Assembly (NCBI GenBank): GCA_000231825.2
Contig: JH720366.1
Location: 309,484 to 373,483 of the forward strand
Reading direction: 5' to 3'
Length of the DNA: 64,000 bases
DNA from: Tetrahymena elliotti 4EA
Lineage: Eukaryota; Ciliophora; Oligohymenophorea; Hymenostomatida; Tetrahymenidae
Program-made: the position numbers and the translations under genes
The notes under the pieces: generated by a model
What the model saw: only the letters and a program-made list of their open reading frames with translations
Told to the model about the DNA's origin: nothing
The model's database searches: none
Part shown: positions 53,882-64,000 of the stretch, one piece after another
Layout: each line of letters starts with the position of its first letter
How positions within the stretch are numbered: position 1 is the first letter of the stretch

Positions 53882-56800
53882 TCAACTATAACTCTTACTT
53901 CCAAAGAGTTTTTTGTAAGATTAAACTAATTCTTCACCACCTATGTTATTAAGAATAGATTCTGTTATGATACCAGTTAATTATTCGGATCCATTAGCTG
54001 AGTTTATATCCAACTTAGAGCATTTACCCCCTGTAAATTTAGAAATTTCTTCAAAATTTTCTTTTGCTCCTGAATGTAAATAAAAACTATGGACAGGAAT
54101 TTCTTACGCTTTAAGTTTTTCTAATTCTATTTTATAGTGAGTCATGGTAGAAAATTTACTACTTGCCCAATATTCCTCTTTTCCATATTCCATTCTATCT
54201 CTTTTAATAGCCTCTAAATCTTTAGCAGGAGCATCTCCTATTAAAATGATTTATGAAATTTTATGTAAGCTATGCTCTTAATTAGCATGCCACAAACCAA
54301 TTTCAATAGCTTCTTCATAGTCACCACCTCCTTATGCTTTAACATTTTTGATAAATTCACGTAAGTTATCTGGTTTCGATTCCCAAGGAGANNNNNNNNN
54401 NNNNNNNNNNNNNNNNNNNNNNNNNNNNNNNNNNNNNNNNNNNNNNNNNNNNNNNNNNNNNNNNNNNNNNNNNNNNNNNNNNNNNNNNNNNNNNNNNNNN
54501 NNNNNNNNNNNNNNNNNNNNNNNNNNNNNNNNNNNNNNNNNNNNNNNNNNNNNNNNNNNNNNNNNNNNNNNNNNNNNNNNNNNNNNNNNNNNNNNNNNNN
54601 NNNNNNNNNNNNNNNNNNNNNNNNNNNNNNNNNNNNNNNNNNNNNNNNNNNNNNNNNNNNNNNNNNNNNNNNNNNNNNNNNNNNNNNNNNNNNNNNNNNN
54701 NNNNNNNNNNNNNNNNNNNNNNNNNNNNNNNNNNNNNNNNNNNNNNNNNNNNNNNNNNNNNNNNNNNNNNNNNNNNNNNNNNNNNNNNNNNNNNNNNNNN
54801 NNNNNNNNNNNNNNNNNNNNNNNNNNNNNNNNNNNNNNNNNNNNNNNNNNNNNNNNNNNNNNNNNNNNNNNNNNNNNNNNNNNNNNNNNNNNNNNNNNNN
54901 NNNNNNNNNNNNNNNNNNNNNNNNNNNNNNNNNNNNNNNNNNNNNNNNNNNNNNNNNNNNNNNNNNNNNNNNNNNNNNNNNNNNNNNNNNNNNNNNNNNN
55001 NNNNNNNNNNNNNNNNNNNNNNNNNNNNNNNNNNNNNNNNNNNNNNNNNNNNNNNNNNNNNNNNNNNNNNNNNNNNNNNNNNNNNNNNNNNNNNNNNNNN
55101 NNNNNNNNNNNNNNNNNNNNNNNNNNNNNNNNNNNNNNNNNNNNNNNNNNNNNNNNNNNNNNNNNNNNNNNNNNNNNNNNNNNNNNNNNNNNNNNNNNNN
55201 NNNNNNNNNNNNNNNNNNNNNNNNNNNNNNNNNNNNNNNNNNNNNNNNNNNNNNNNNNNTTCTTAATTTTCAAAGAATACTAAAATAGCTCTTTTATCTA
55301 ATTTTTTATTAATTTAATCTATTAAAGTTTTATAATAATTATCTGAATTTTCAACATAAACATCATCTTTTTTGGCAAATTTACGTTTATTATCTCCAAA
55401 AACACTAGGGAGAAATGTTTTATGTTTGATTTTATAAATTTCTTCAACAATCTTAGTTTCATATTCTGTAAGATTTTTTAATGTTCCTGTTACACCCATA
55501 ATATTCTAAAATTTGTGAGGGATTTCATCATACGAAAAGCTACCACATCTAATACCAATGAAAGTATTTTCTTTTAATGTTGTTTTTGTAATCTTACCCC
55601 TTGCATATTCTTTGTAATAGGCAAATAATGTTTTGTAACCAAATGAAATGTTAAAAGAAATTCCATCTTATTCTTTATACCCAATTCTTCCATCAGTTGT
55701 AACTTCATACTCATGCTCGTAATTTTGTAAATCTGCCATCAAATCTTTAAGGGCCTCTTCAAGTAATTTTTACCATCCTTCAAATTATTTACAGCAATTC
55801 AAAAATTCTTATGAGTTCTTAGCTTAGCTATAAGTTAATTTATTATTTCTCTCATTCCAAAGGAAAGTAATCAAATCTTCTATTGTTTCATGCTTTAGAC
55901 GGGCTAAAGGAGTATAAACATTACCATAGAATTATGTACTAAAAAATACATCAACTTCATCTATCAACAATATTTTTGGTCTTTTATTTTTCTTTGTGGC
56001 ATCCTTTTCTAAAATTGACTTATTTTCTATCATCTTAATTACTCTGTTACGAACATCACCTTCTTCATTGATAATTTCTTCACAAATTTTTGTAAAAGGA
56101 CCATAGCTTATATGTTTTGTTAGATCCAACATTTCAAATATAGGTAAAAATGATTCATAATCTCTTTAACTTAGATACTAACTATAGCAAGCACAACTAA
56201 CATCTGCTCCTAATATTACTAATATGGAAGCTGTTACTGCTAAAGTAACTGATTTTCCTTCACCTGTTCCTATTTCAATAAGATTATTCTTTAATTTATC
56301 ATCATTAAGTAATTCTTTTCCATCAATTTCCATAAAAGTTTCTGCCAATTTATCTAAAATTCCTTTTTCCTTCATAATATCATATCCTATTCCAAGCATT
56401 CTTAAGATAGAAATAATTTGACCTGGATGGGGTTGTAAAATAAAGCTTTCTCTTGATTTAGAGGAGCTATTGTCATAGTAGTATTATATGTTTTAAAATG
56501 ACCACAAACAGAATATTAAAGATATTAATTTAGGGATATTATTTTTAGTTTTAGCATTCCATTCCAAAACTCCTTTTTTGGGTTCTTTCTTAAATTTTTT
56601 AATTTCAAGTACTAAATCACTCAAAATATTTTTTTGAGGTATTTTTTTTGACTCTAGATCAACTAAACAATCTTTTATTTTTGCTTAAAAACTATCTTAA
56701 ATCAATTCATACAAAGATTTTAATCTTGTTTTACTTAAATCATCTCCATTTATTCTTTGAATAACATAATCAACTCCATGCTTTTATATTTTTTGATTAA

Positions 56801-59800
56801 AAATAGCAATAGATGATCCTTTAAAAATATTATGTTCTGATAAAATAATCTATCCAATTCCATCAAGTTCTTTTTCAAGTATTGTTGCAATCAAACCTAT
56901 TGTTTTCCCTCCATCGTTTTTTGCTTATCTTAACTTTTAAAGCTTATCATCAATTTTTTAATCAACTTCATTTTTAACAGAATAAATATAATCTGCAATT
57001 CTCTTCATTTAAACTATGCTATTTACCACTTATTAAACATCACTGCTTTCAATAACATTCTTGGAATATGATTCAACTTTATTTTAAATGGCTATTTTTA
57101 TTTTTTAATAATTTGGCTCAACAACTTATTTAACTTTATTAACTGTAACTTATAAGTTAAAATTGATCATATTTTCATATTTAATATTTAAATCTTCTAA
57201 TTCTTGTTTTGTTAAATACTCATTTTTTTCAATTATTTGTTTTGCATTTTCCAATTCTGACTCTAATTTTTTGTTTATTTTTTCAATGCAATCTTGGTCA
57301 TATTTTTCTATATCAAAATTTTCTTTTTAGAAATGCTTTTAAAGCTTCTTAGCATCTTCAAGAACTTAGAGTTTTTAATCAAGAGATTTGTAATATTTAA
57401 CCTTTTCACTTTCACAACCTTTTTAAAAATCAAATTTTAAAACTTCTTCACAAACATTCTTTAATTTTTAATAAGAATAATCTAGAGATTGTTCATAGGT
57501 TCTGCATTAAACTATTTGTTAAAATTGTTAATTCTCAAAGCTTTCTTTAGCTTTTTCTTTAAATAAGATTTCACTCTTTTTAATTTCTTTCAATATTTCA
57601 TTTCTTTTTTCTATTGACTCTAAAGCTTCTCCTAATTCATTCATATTTAACTTTTCAAGGGACTATTCTAACTTTTCTTAAATTGATTTGAAGTATTTAG
57701 AAAGTTCAATGAATAATTCACTAATATCTTTTTTCAAATCTATATCCTTTGTTAAATTAGAATCTTATTTTAAGGAACAAAAAGTGGCAACCATCTCAAA
57801 CTTACTCTTAATTTCTTCTACTTTGTCTAATTTTGAAATTTATTTCACAAAGTCAATTGATCTAGAAATTTTTTAAGTTATTTCCTTTTTTATTTCATCA
57901 GACATTCCTTCTATTCCTATTCCTCCAATATCTTTAAAATTTTCTAATAAATTATTTAGATTTTTTGAGACATCTATTATTTTTTTTATATCACCTTACT
58001 CAAGATTTTTATCAATTTCTGTTTTGCTTTCTTTGCATTATTCAGCAATATTTTTATCGATTTTGTTTTTGAAGTTGTCCATCTTATTTTTTTCACATCT
58101 TTCACGGAATTTTTATAATTAATTAACATCTTAACAACTTTTAATATCTTCAAATTCTTTTTCATATCTCTCTTCAGTTCTTTTAACAGCTTCTTTTTAT
58201 TATTTTAATTCAGCTTCTAAATAGAGTTTCATATCATCTTGTAGAAAATGTAATGTTTGTTCGATCAATTGAATTTATTCTTCTCTATCATGTGACGAAG
58301 CATCTTTCAATCCTTTGAGCTATTCTCTAATTTTGGTATGGATATTTTCTTTAATTTTATTATAGGATTATGTATATTTTATGCTACGATTTGCAACTTT
58401 TTTGAGTTTTTCTAAAATTTGTTTGGGTGGGGTAATTAAATATTTATCTTAAGGCATTTCAATGTATTCATCTGCAATTTTATCAACAATTTTTTCAATA
58501 GATGTCTATAATAGATCAACCTTTTTTGTTAATTTTTCTTCAACACATAAGTCTCCTAAAATTTAACATATTTATAAGACATTTTCTCTTTTGTTTTCTG
58601 CTTCCTCAAAATCATTAGCTTAAATCAAAGCCTCTATACTATCAATATATTTTGAAATTTTCTCTTAAATGATTGATTTTATTAAATCTAAATCTACATC
58701 AATCTAAAATTTTGTTTATTTAATGCTAGTTTATCTCTTCAAAGTTTTTTCAGGTTATTCTTCTGTATCTTCTTTTTTTTATGAATCAGAATTGTTTTTA
58801 GAAGGTGCTTAATTCAAAAATTAAGGAACATATTTCTTAGCGTTATTAACTTTACTTAAATTTTCAACAATAAGATTCATATTTTCAAACTATTTTGCAA
58901 GTTCACTGTTTAAAATTAGAGAAATAGATTTTCTTTTTGTGTTTTCTATGATTTCTGTTACAGTAATGTTAATGTTATGTCTAATTTATTCCATAGCTTT
59001 ATTGGTCATATTATCATCTATATCTAACAACTCGCCAGCTACTTATTAAAATTCGCAATCTTCAATCAATTTAAGAATAGTTTTATAAATGTCTCTTATG
59101 CCCTCAGTAAGTTTAGATTAGTATTACTTGAATAGTTAATAATAATTATTCTCTTCATTTATGAAAAAATCCAATTAAGTCAAAGCTTTAGCAATATCTA
59201 AATGAATTCTTACGCTTTGACCATTTAATGTACATTAATGCATTTATTCACGTAGCTCGATCAAATTTTATTAAATATTTTTTCTCCACAAACTGAGAAG
59301 CTCTCTTCCTTTAATAATTTCATAAACTTTTGCATAGGATTAAATATCTATTATTTCCTATAAACTTGAAGCAAGCTGTTGTGAATATTTAAATGCTGCA
59401 CTTGTTTCACCTGAAACAATACTTTTAATTTATACAAAATTATTATTTAGCTCTTTACTAATATTCTCTACATACTTTTTCAAGAATTTATTAACATGAT
59501 GCTATTGTAATTTATTGGCATCTTCTCTAAGTTATTTTATTTTTTTACATTATTCAAGATAATTTAATGCATCTTCAACTAATTGACTATCTAATTTTCC
59601 AAAAATATAATCCTACTCTATTTTTTCTGTCTCCTCTATTTTCTATTCTAAATCTTTTATTTTATCATCTAAAGATTTTATATTCTTAAATTCATTTTTC
59701 TAAAGCAACTCTTCTTTTTCAGTTTTGAGTTACTCTGAATTTTGTAAAATTTAATAATTTTCTTAGATAGATGTTTGTCTCAACAGTGCTTCTTATTTAC

Positions 59801-62800
59801 GAATTAATTATTTTTATGATAATTGTGCTTAAGCTATTTAACTCAATTGTTAAATTTCTTCCTCTACTTCTTCAATATTTGAATATTTAAATTTATGAGT
59901 TTAATTTTTTTAATTTTATTATTTATTTTTATCCTTTTTTTAGTTTGTTTTTTCCTCAAGCTCTTCAATTAATTTCAATTTCTCAAATCTTGCTTCATCT
60001 ATTTTTTTTTAATAATCTGTATCCATATCCACCTGAATTTATGGGATATTATTTTTTAGTGAAATAACTTCCTTCTCTAATTCTTCTAATTTTTAACAAA
60101 ATTAAGGATAATCTTCCATTTTATTTTCTTTTAAATATTTAGCAAGAGATGATGGATTATTGTATTCATCTTAAATTCCTTTTAATTTCTTTAGTTATTA
60201 TTTATGACTATGGACTGCTTAGCTATCTAAGTTAAATGTTTTATTAATAAATTCAAAGACATCCGAAGATGATTTTTAAAACTTTTATTCAGCGCTTACA
60301 CGATACTTTGACAACTATGGAATTTTTTCTTCAAAAGGACTCATAGCCTAAATTTGTGATACATAACCCCATGCTTTTTCTAAATTTTTATAGCTAGATA
60401 TATCCAAATCTGTATCTGAAAGTTAATCAAATATAATTCGACTATGTTTTATTAAATCATCAGTAATGTTTTTCATGACATTATTAAATGAATCTTCTCT
60501 AATACCATCCATCCATTATGCATCCACTAACTACTTCACACAACGATAAACTTTATCATAATCAACACTTTAAGGAGAATGATGGAATGTTGATAAAATC
60601 ATTTCTGCATCTCTTCTGATCTCTTACATTTTACCAAAAACGCTTTAAGTTGTTTGATGGAACTATTCTTATATTCTTTCAGAATTACTTTAAGTCTCCT
60701 TTATCAATTTCATTTGATTGATCAAACATTCAATATCTTTGAAAGATTTTTAAGACTCACTATTAAGAATTTCATTAATTTCATTACAAAGCTTTTAAAA
60801 TTTTTTGAAAATTTTTTCATTGAAATCATTGATTACGTTTTAAATCTTTTCCACTGCAATATGTTCTCTTAATTCGTATGTATCTTTAACTTCAAGAAGC
60901 TCTTAAACAATTTATTTTATTTTATCTGAACTTTCTTAATTAAATTCATTCTTTAAAATAGGATCTGCTTACAGTGTGATTTAAACCAATTAATTAATTA
61001 ACAATTATACCAAGTTATTATATTAGATTTATAGTTAATCATTATTACAATGATCAGCATATTAAGTTATTTGTTAGTTTATATATGATAGGTTTTCAGA
61101 AAATTCTTTATAATTCTTACTCTTTAAAGCGCTTTCTGCATTACTTATGATATGGTATTGTATCTATTGTATTTTCTACTACAAATTATAATATTATTCT
61201 TGTAGCTAAGGAAATTCGTTTGCCAATAGTTTTTGATTGTCAAATTTATTTTTTTGTTAATTATATTCTTTAATAGTATTTTCATCCAATCCTGCATTGA
61301 TCTCTAAAATAAAAGACTTCAAATTTTAGATTAATGACTCAGACTAGAACAAATCATTTCCTAAATGAGTTACTCTTAATTGATCAATTTACTTAAATTC
61401 ATAAATACACTTCTTGTATTCTCTAATATCCTCTATGCTTAAGCTATTATTTTTTTTAAGGTTTCTGTTAAATTACTCTGTTATTTTTTAATAGTTTTGG
61501 TTTAAATTATTTTTTATGAATGAAACACTTTCTTCATAAATATTTTTTAACTATTTTTAATTGAGGGTTTCAATCAAATAAATCATATCGTCTAGCTTAT
61601 GTTTTATTAATATAAAATCATTCCTTTTTGTAGCTGATATAATGCTTGATTTGTGTAAATTAAGCTGATCACGTATAACTTCCCTTGATTTATCTGTAAT
61701 TGATACAATAAAGACTTCATTTGGATTTTAGATTGGGCATTACTTTAAAATGTACTTAATACAATCTGAAGGTTTTCCTTTCAATACATCAACTTTTTAA
61801 CCTGTATTTTCAGCCATATTTTCAAAAAGAGATACAAATTACAGGTCATGATTTTCATTTGGATCATTTTAAATAGCTGTAAATATAGATTTTAACAAAG
61901 CAGAAATTCCTTCAATACTTTTATCATTAAATTTAGTATAAAGATATGAGAAAGAATCTAAATGATCTTCTACTTTTTTGATAAGTCCTACAAGTATACG
62001 GGCTAATGTTCTAATACCTTCTCCTCTATCTCCAATACTTTGGTTACTAGCAAGGATAATTGGTCTTACACTCTTACAGCCTTGTATAGCTTATACAATA
62101 CCTATTCCATTTGCAATATCTACTTCAGCACCAGCTGTATCTCCAAAACCAGGAGTATCACAAATAATTAAAGATTACTCTTTTAACATTCCTAAATTTT
62201 TAGTATTTATATTTATAGCAGTTAAGAATCTAGTTTCAGATACAGCGAATGGACTTACTATTATTTTCTTTAAGTTGACATCCTTAATTTTGTCAACAAC
62301 AGGACCAATGTATTATAAGACATCACCTCCAGGAAGCGATACCGATTGCATTTTCATTTCAGAACCCGCTAAGAAATGGATAGTTGTAGATTTACCTGCA
62401 CCAGTACCTCCAAGTAGCAATAAAATGTCTTTGTTTTCAATCTGTTTTGCAGAATCTTCTGTTTTTTTGATTAAGCGCTTTAACTCAAATATGTTAAGTG
62501 GCCTCAAAAACTTCAAAAGCTATTAAGCATAACTATAAATTTCTTATAAATTTAAATTGCTAGTTGAATATTTCATAGAACTAACTATAGATTTAGCATT
62601 CTCAGTCATTAAATCTTCTACTAAAAGTAGCTTTTGTATTATTTCGATCTGTTGAGATAGCTTTGTTTAGTTATTTTTACTATCATCATTTTAACAAGGT
62701 GTGTTTCCTTATAAACCAATTACTTAATTAAGAAGGATAAGTATTTCCTTTTCTGCGCATTCTGGATATGATAATATATCTTCTTAAAGTGAAATTTATT

Positions 62801-64000
62801 CTTCAAGAAGCTACTTCAAGCTATTTTGAATTGTTTGAATTGCTATTTCTTAACTTTAATTATTTTCATAAAGGCCTCTTTAAGAGTAGGTTAATTCAAC
62901 TTATTCACTTTATTTAAACTCTATCTTTGATTCTTCTTCTTCTTTATCTTTATTTTGATTTTGATTTTGATATTTCTAAATTTCTTGGTAAATACTTTAC
63001 AATTTTAAAATTTATTCTAAGAACTCTTTTCTTTGTTTAACTAGCCTAGTTCTATTATTTTTTTCAAACTCTAAGATATCTTATTTTATTTTACTAATTT
63101 CATTTTCTAGCAAATCACCACTTTCAAGTTCAATATCTTTTAATCCTTATTCTAATTATTACTTTAGCTCATTTAGCTTGTTTTATTCTTGATTACCCTT
63201 ATCAGCTTCTAACTTTTAATAAATTTAATATAAATTTTCAAGCTTTTGAAGAGATAATTATCTTTATAAAGCTTATTTCTCTCTCTTTTATTACTTAAGT
63301 GTTGAGATATCCTCTATTTTTTTCTTGATTTCATTTTCTAGCTAATCACCACTTTCAAGATCCACCTCTTTTAACCCATTTTCTAGTTAAAACAGAAGGT
63401 CAGAGTTTTTATTAGCTTTACTATCGTTTTGACCGAAATTGTTGATTTACTAATAAATTTTAAACAAATTTTCAAGTTTTTCAAGAGATTGCTATCTTTA
63501 TAAAGCTTATTTCTCTCTCTTTTATAGCTTAAGTGTTGAGATATCCTCTATTTTTTTCTTGATTTCTTTTTCTAGTTAATCACCACTTTCAAGATCTACC
63601 TCTTTTAACCCATCTTCTAGTTATTATAGAAGGTCAGAGTTATTATTAGCTTTATTCTCACTTTGACTAGAATTGTTGATTTATTAATAAATTTTAAACA
63701 AATTTTCAAGCTTTTCAAGAGATTGTTATCTCTATAAGGCTTATTTATCTCTTTTTTACTATTTCAGTATTTAAATTAACTCTTTTTTTGCTGCAATTTC
63801 ACTTTCCAAATAGTCACCACTTTCAAGGTCCACCTCTTTTAATCCATTCTCAAGTTATATTTAAAGGCCAGCTGCATTATCATTTTAGCTAGAACTGTTG
63901 ATTTTTTAATAAATCTTAAACAAATTTTCAAGCTTTTCGAGAGACTTTTATCTTTATAAAACTTATTTATCTCTCTTTTATAATTTAAGCCTTTCAATTA
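53882..64000 (-). CDS. Giant GTPase / coiled-coil / SecA-like motor / vWA protein, copy D, N-terminus beyond the window and an internal gap
   Basis: The C-terminus (ending KSYS, TGA at 53882-53884) and vWA half lie left of the N run; the motor and everything upstream lie to the right. Visible: N-terminal repeats from 64000 to about 63000, G1 GGTGAGKST near 62411, G3 DTPGFGD near 62160, a long helical region, QPHPGQII near 56440, GTGEGKS near 56270, LLIDEVD near 55960 and GVTGT near 55496. The gap removes the second half of the motor and the MIDAS strand of the vWA domain. G1, GTGEGKS and GVTGT share one frame; the stop is in another, which the gap length explains. The sequence is very close to copies A and B. 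No break was noticed outside the gap. Confidence 0.8.
54392..55259. other. Assembly gap (run of N)
   Basis: 868 undetermined bases inside copy D. The matching interval in copy A, from the end of 'cccaaggaga' to the start of 'ttcttaattttc', is 792 bases (16041-16832). The filled length is not a multiple of three and breaks the frame, so it is probably an estimate and not the real length. Confidence 0.97.
63000..64000 (-). repeat. N-terminal coiled-coil repeat array of copy D (continues past the window)
   Basis: Equivalent points at about 63239, 63473, 63707 and 63929 give steps of 78, 78 and 74 residues. Units read like QSLEKLENLFKIYQQI, a short Ser/Asn linker, then QLEDGLKEVDLESGD. Neighbouring units share long identical DNA blocks, a sign of recent local duplication. 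Confidence 0.88.

Noticed and set aside
54332..55283. ORFs of over 300 residues on both strands across the N run
   Set aside because: Nearly all residues are undetermined; they exist only because N codons do not read as stops.
56224..56421. Plus-strand ORFs opposite GTGEGKS (also 17794-17976 and 30938-31138)
   Set aside because: The same antisense shadow occurs in each paralogue opposite the SecA Walker A region; it shows conservation of the other strand.
61978..62526. 182-residue plus-strand ORF (and its partner at 36635-37117)
   Set aside because: Both are antisense to the GTPase domain of copies D and B. They are open only because the conserved coding strand lacks the matching stop triplets; the minus-strand reading carries the P-loop and DTPGFGD.
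15531..64000. Annotation of the giant genes as bacterial SecA contamination
   Set aside because: TAA and TAG are used as Gln throughout, composition matches the neighbouring ciliate genes, and the same contig carries CK2, PP2A and coatomer alpha.

Overview
The window reads as nuclear DNA of an oligohymenophorean ciliate, most likely Tetrahymena or a close relative. It is very AT-rich, introns are tens to hundreds of bases long with GT..AG ends, and every recognisable gene uses TAA and TAG as glutamine with TGA as the only stop (genetic code 6). A standard-code ORF scan therefore breaks every gene into small pieces. Exon joins below were set by reading frame and by similarity to well-known protein families.

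Layout. Positions 1-15 kb hold four conserved housekeeping or ciliary genes: a Fused/STK36-type kinase (minus, running off the left edge), the catalytic alpha subunit of casein kinase 2 (plus), the catalytic subunit of protein phosphatase 2A (minus), a gene-poor 3.1 kb stretch, and the coatomer alpha subunit of COPI (plus). All four have ordinary exon-intron structure.

Positions 15.5-64 kb are quite different. They hold a tandem, head-to-tail array on the minus strand of four paralogous giant genes of about 10-11 kb each, called copies A, B, C and D here. A (3356 codons) and B (3770 codons) stay in one frame, without introns, at every landmark checked. The encoded protein has a new-looking order: an N-terminal array of about 77-residue coiled-coil repeats, a P-loop GTPase domain (GGTGAGKS, DTPGFGD), roughly 1900 residues of helical or coiled-coil sequence, a complete SecA-type DEAD motor (GTGEGKS, LIDEVD, GVTGT, GRGTDF, GRTARQGQDGS), and a C-terminal von Willebrand A domain of the alpha-kinase-associated type (DATGSM, YRDYD, GGGD). 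Copy C carries two single-base frameshifts and altered motif residues. Copy D contains an 868-base run of N and runs off the right edge.

The copies differ mainly in the number and length of the N-terminal repeats. Copy B has gained a block of very similar units of about 100 residues. The spacers hold a decayed Tc1/mariner transposase and several direct duplications, so the locus has grown by repeated local duplication.

No function can be assigned to the giant proteins from sequence alone. The fusion of a GTPase, a SecA-like motor and a vWA domain, with no signal peptide or membrane segment noticed, suggests a large cytosolic NTP-driven machine. A defence, quality-control or remodelling role is only inference. 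No RNA genes, CRISPR arrays or bacterial-style regulatory sites were seen.
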